Positions 5,594 to 6,373 of a stretch of DNA of 6,373 nucleotides are shown here, one piece after another. The position numbers and the translations under genes were made by a program. Under the pieces are notes generated by a model that saw only the letters and a list, made by a program, of their open reading frames with translations, had not been told where the DNA came from and made no database searches. The stretch's first letter is position 1. The number at the start of each line of letters is the position of its first letter. Origin of the DNA: Ardenticatenales bacterium. GTDB lineage: Bacteria > Chloroflexota > Anaerolineae > Ardenticatenales > Ardenticatenaceae. The stretch lies in contig JACCSL010000388.1 in assembly GCA_013812995.1 (NCBI GenBank), positions 1-6,373 of the forward strand, read 5' to 3'.

Positions 5594-6373
5594 GAATCCT
5601 GTCGAACTGGCCCAGGCACTGATCCGCTTCGACACGAGCAACCCACCCGGCAACGAGGCCGCGTGCGTGGCCTATGTCAATGGCCTACTGACGCAGGTAG
5701 GGATCGAAACGACGCTGCTGGCACGGTCGCCCCAGCGCCCCAACCTGATTGCCCGCTTACCAGGGGAGGGGCGCGCGCTGCCTCTCCTGCTCTACGGCCA
5801 TCTGGATGTGGTCCCGACCACAAACCAGCTCTGGAGCCACCCACCCTTCGAGGGCGTGATCGAGGATGGTTATCTCTGGGGCCGGGGCGCGCTGGATATG
5901 AAGGGCGGTGTGGCGATGATGCTCGCCGCCTTCCTCCGCGCGAAGGACGAAGGGCTGCGTCCGGCGGGGGACATCTTGTTCGCGCTTCTCAGCGATGAGG
6001 AGGGCGGCGGGGATGATGGGGCCAAGTTCCTTGTCGAACAGCATCCCGAGCACTTTGCAGGGGTGCGCCATGCCATCGGGGAGTTCGGCGGCTTCACGTT
6101 GCACCTGGGTGGGCAGCGCTTCTACCCGATTCAGGTGGTGGAGAAGCAGGTGTGCTGGATGAAGATCAGGGTGTCCGGCCCCGCCGGGCATGGTTCCCTG
6201 CCGATGCGAGGCGGCGCGATGGCAAAAGTGGCACGGCTACTCCAGCAAGTGGAGCAGCATCGCCTGCCCGTGCACGTCACCGCCCCGGCCCGCACCATGA
6301 TCGAGGGCATGGCAGCATCGTTGCCGCTGGCGACGCGCCAACTGCTTCGCCAGCTTCTGATCCCCACCATGAC
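5586..6373 (+). CDS. M20-family metallopeptidase / deacylase (ArgE/DapE/ACY1/CPG2 type), partial at the right end
   Basis: 262 codons are present and the frame is open to the window end. M20 enzymes hydrolyse amide bonds of peptides or N-acyl amino acids at a binuclear zinc site. The visible motifs fit: GHLDVVP with metal ligand H72 and D74, GRGALDMKGG with bridging D104, SDEEGGG with catalytic E138 and ligand E139, and E166 (AIGEFGG) as a further ligand. The lid/dimerisation domain starts near 183, with SGPAGHGSLP supplying H202, which normally reaches the neighbouring active site. The final metal-ligand His lies beyond the window. Full-length relatives are about 380-450 residues, so roughly 60% is seen. 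ATG 5586 is the first start after an in-frame TGA at 5574-5576 and overlaps the kelch stop by 8 bp. The ribosome binding site is weak, pointing to coupling. No signal peptide is seen, so it is probably cytoplasmic. The exact substrate cannot be assigned. Confidence 0.92.
   Translation, partial: MNRNPVELAQALIRFDTSNPPGNEAACVAYVNGLLTQVGIETTLLARSPQRPNLIARLPGEGRALPLLLYGHLDVVPTTNQLWSHPPFEGVIEDGYLWGRGALDMKGGVAMMLAAFLRAKDEGLRPAGDILFALLSDEEGGGDDGAKFLVEQHPEHFAGVRHAIGEFGGFTLHLGGQRFYPIQVVEKQVCWMKIRVSGPAGHGSLPMRGGAMAKVARLLQQVEQHRLPVHVTAPARTMIEGMAASLPLATRQLLRQLLIPTM

Noticed and set aside
1..6373. CRISPR array, tRNA, rRNA or riboswitch
   Set aside because: I saw no regularly spaced direct repeats, no tRNA cloverleaf or rRNA-like sequence, and no recognisable riboswitch core on either strand.

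Overview
The window looks like a chromosomal stretch from a GC-rich bacterium. Chloroflexota, perhaps the Ktedonobacteria-like or Anaerolineae-like lineages, is my best guess. It rests on the lipoprotein style (lipobox Cys followed by a Pro/Thr/Ala-rich tether), the strong C- and G-ending codon use and the general look of the paralogue-rich hydrolase, DinB and kelch genes. No marker gene fixes the taxonomy, so this is an inference.

Left part (1-893): an insertion-sequence graveyard with visibly lower GC than the rest and no intact gene. It holds an imperfect hairpin (23-59), a remnant of an IS66-family transposase (about 275-639, plus strand) with a large internal deletion and frame change, a probable IS66 right end (631-643), and directly beside it the N-terminal 28 codons of a minus-strand ORF with a good ribosome binding site (646-729). 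That ORF was apparently cut by the IS66 element. An AT-richer leader (730-893) precedes the first intact gene.

Right part (894-6373): five plus-strand genes packed head to tail, with overlaps of 8, 4 and 8 bp and one gap of only 20 bp, and no visible terminator between them. This is almost certainly one operon. In order: (1) a class C beta-lactamase-fold serine hydrolase with a C-terminal beta-barrel-like domain; (2) a DinB/ClbS-type four-helix protein with a C-terminal domain resembling that of gene 1; (3) a 97-residue, three-helix membrane protein of unknown function; (4) a 733-residue lipoprotein with a Cys-containing N-terminal domain, a D-x-D-G-D-G repeat-like segment and a six-bladed kelch propeller; (5) an M20-family metallopeptidase/deacylase, cut off by the window end.

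How they cooperate is not known. The set combines two hydrolases (one serine, one binuclear zinc), a putative metal-dependent DinB enzyme or protective protein, and two envelope proteins. That would suit processing or detoxification of an amide- or ester-containing small molecule or peptide, but nothing in the sequence names a substrate. The points most worth following are the shared C-terminal domain of the first two genes, the uncharacterised N-terminal half of the kelch lipoprotein, and the tight coupling of all five genes.
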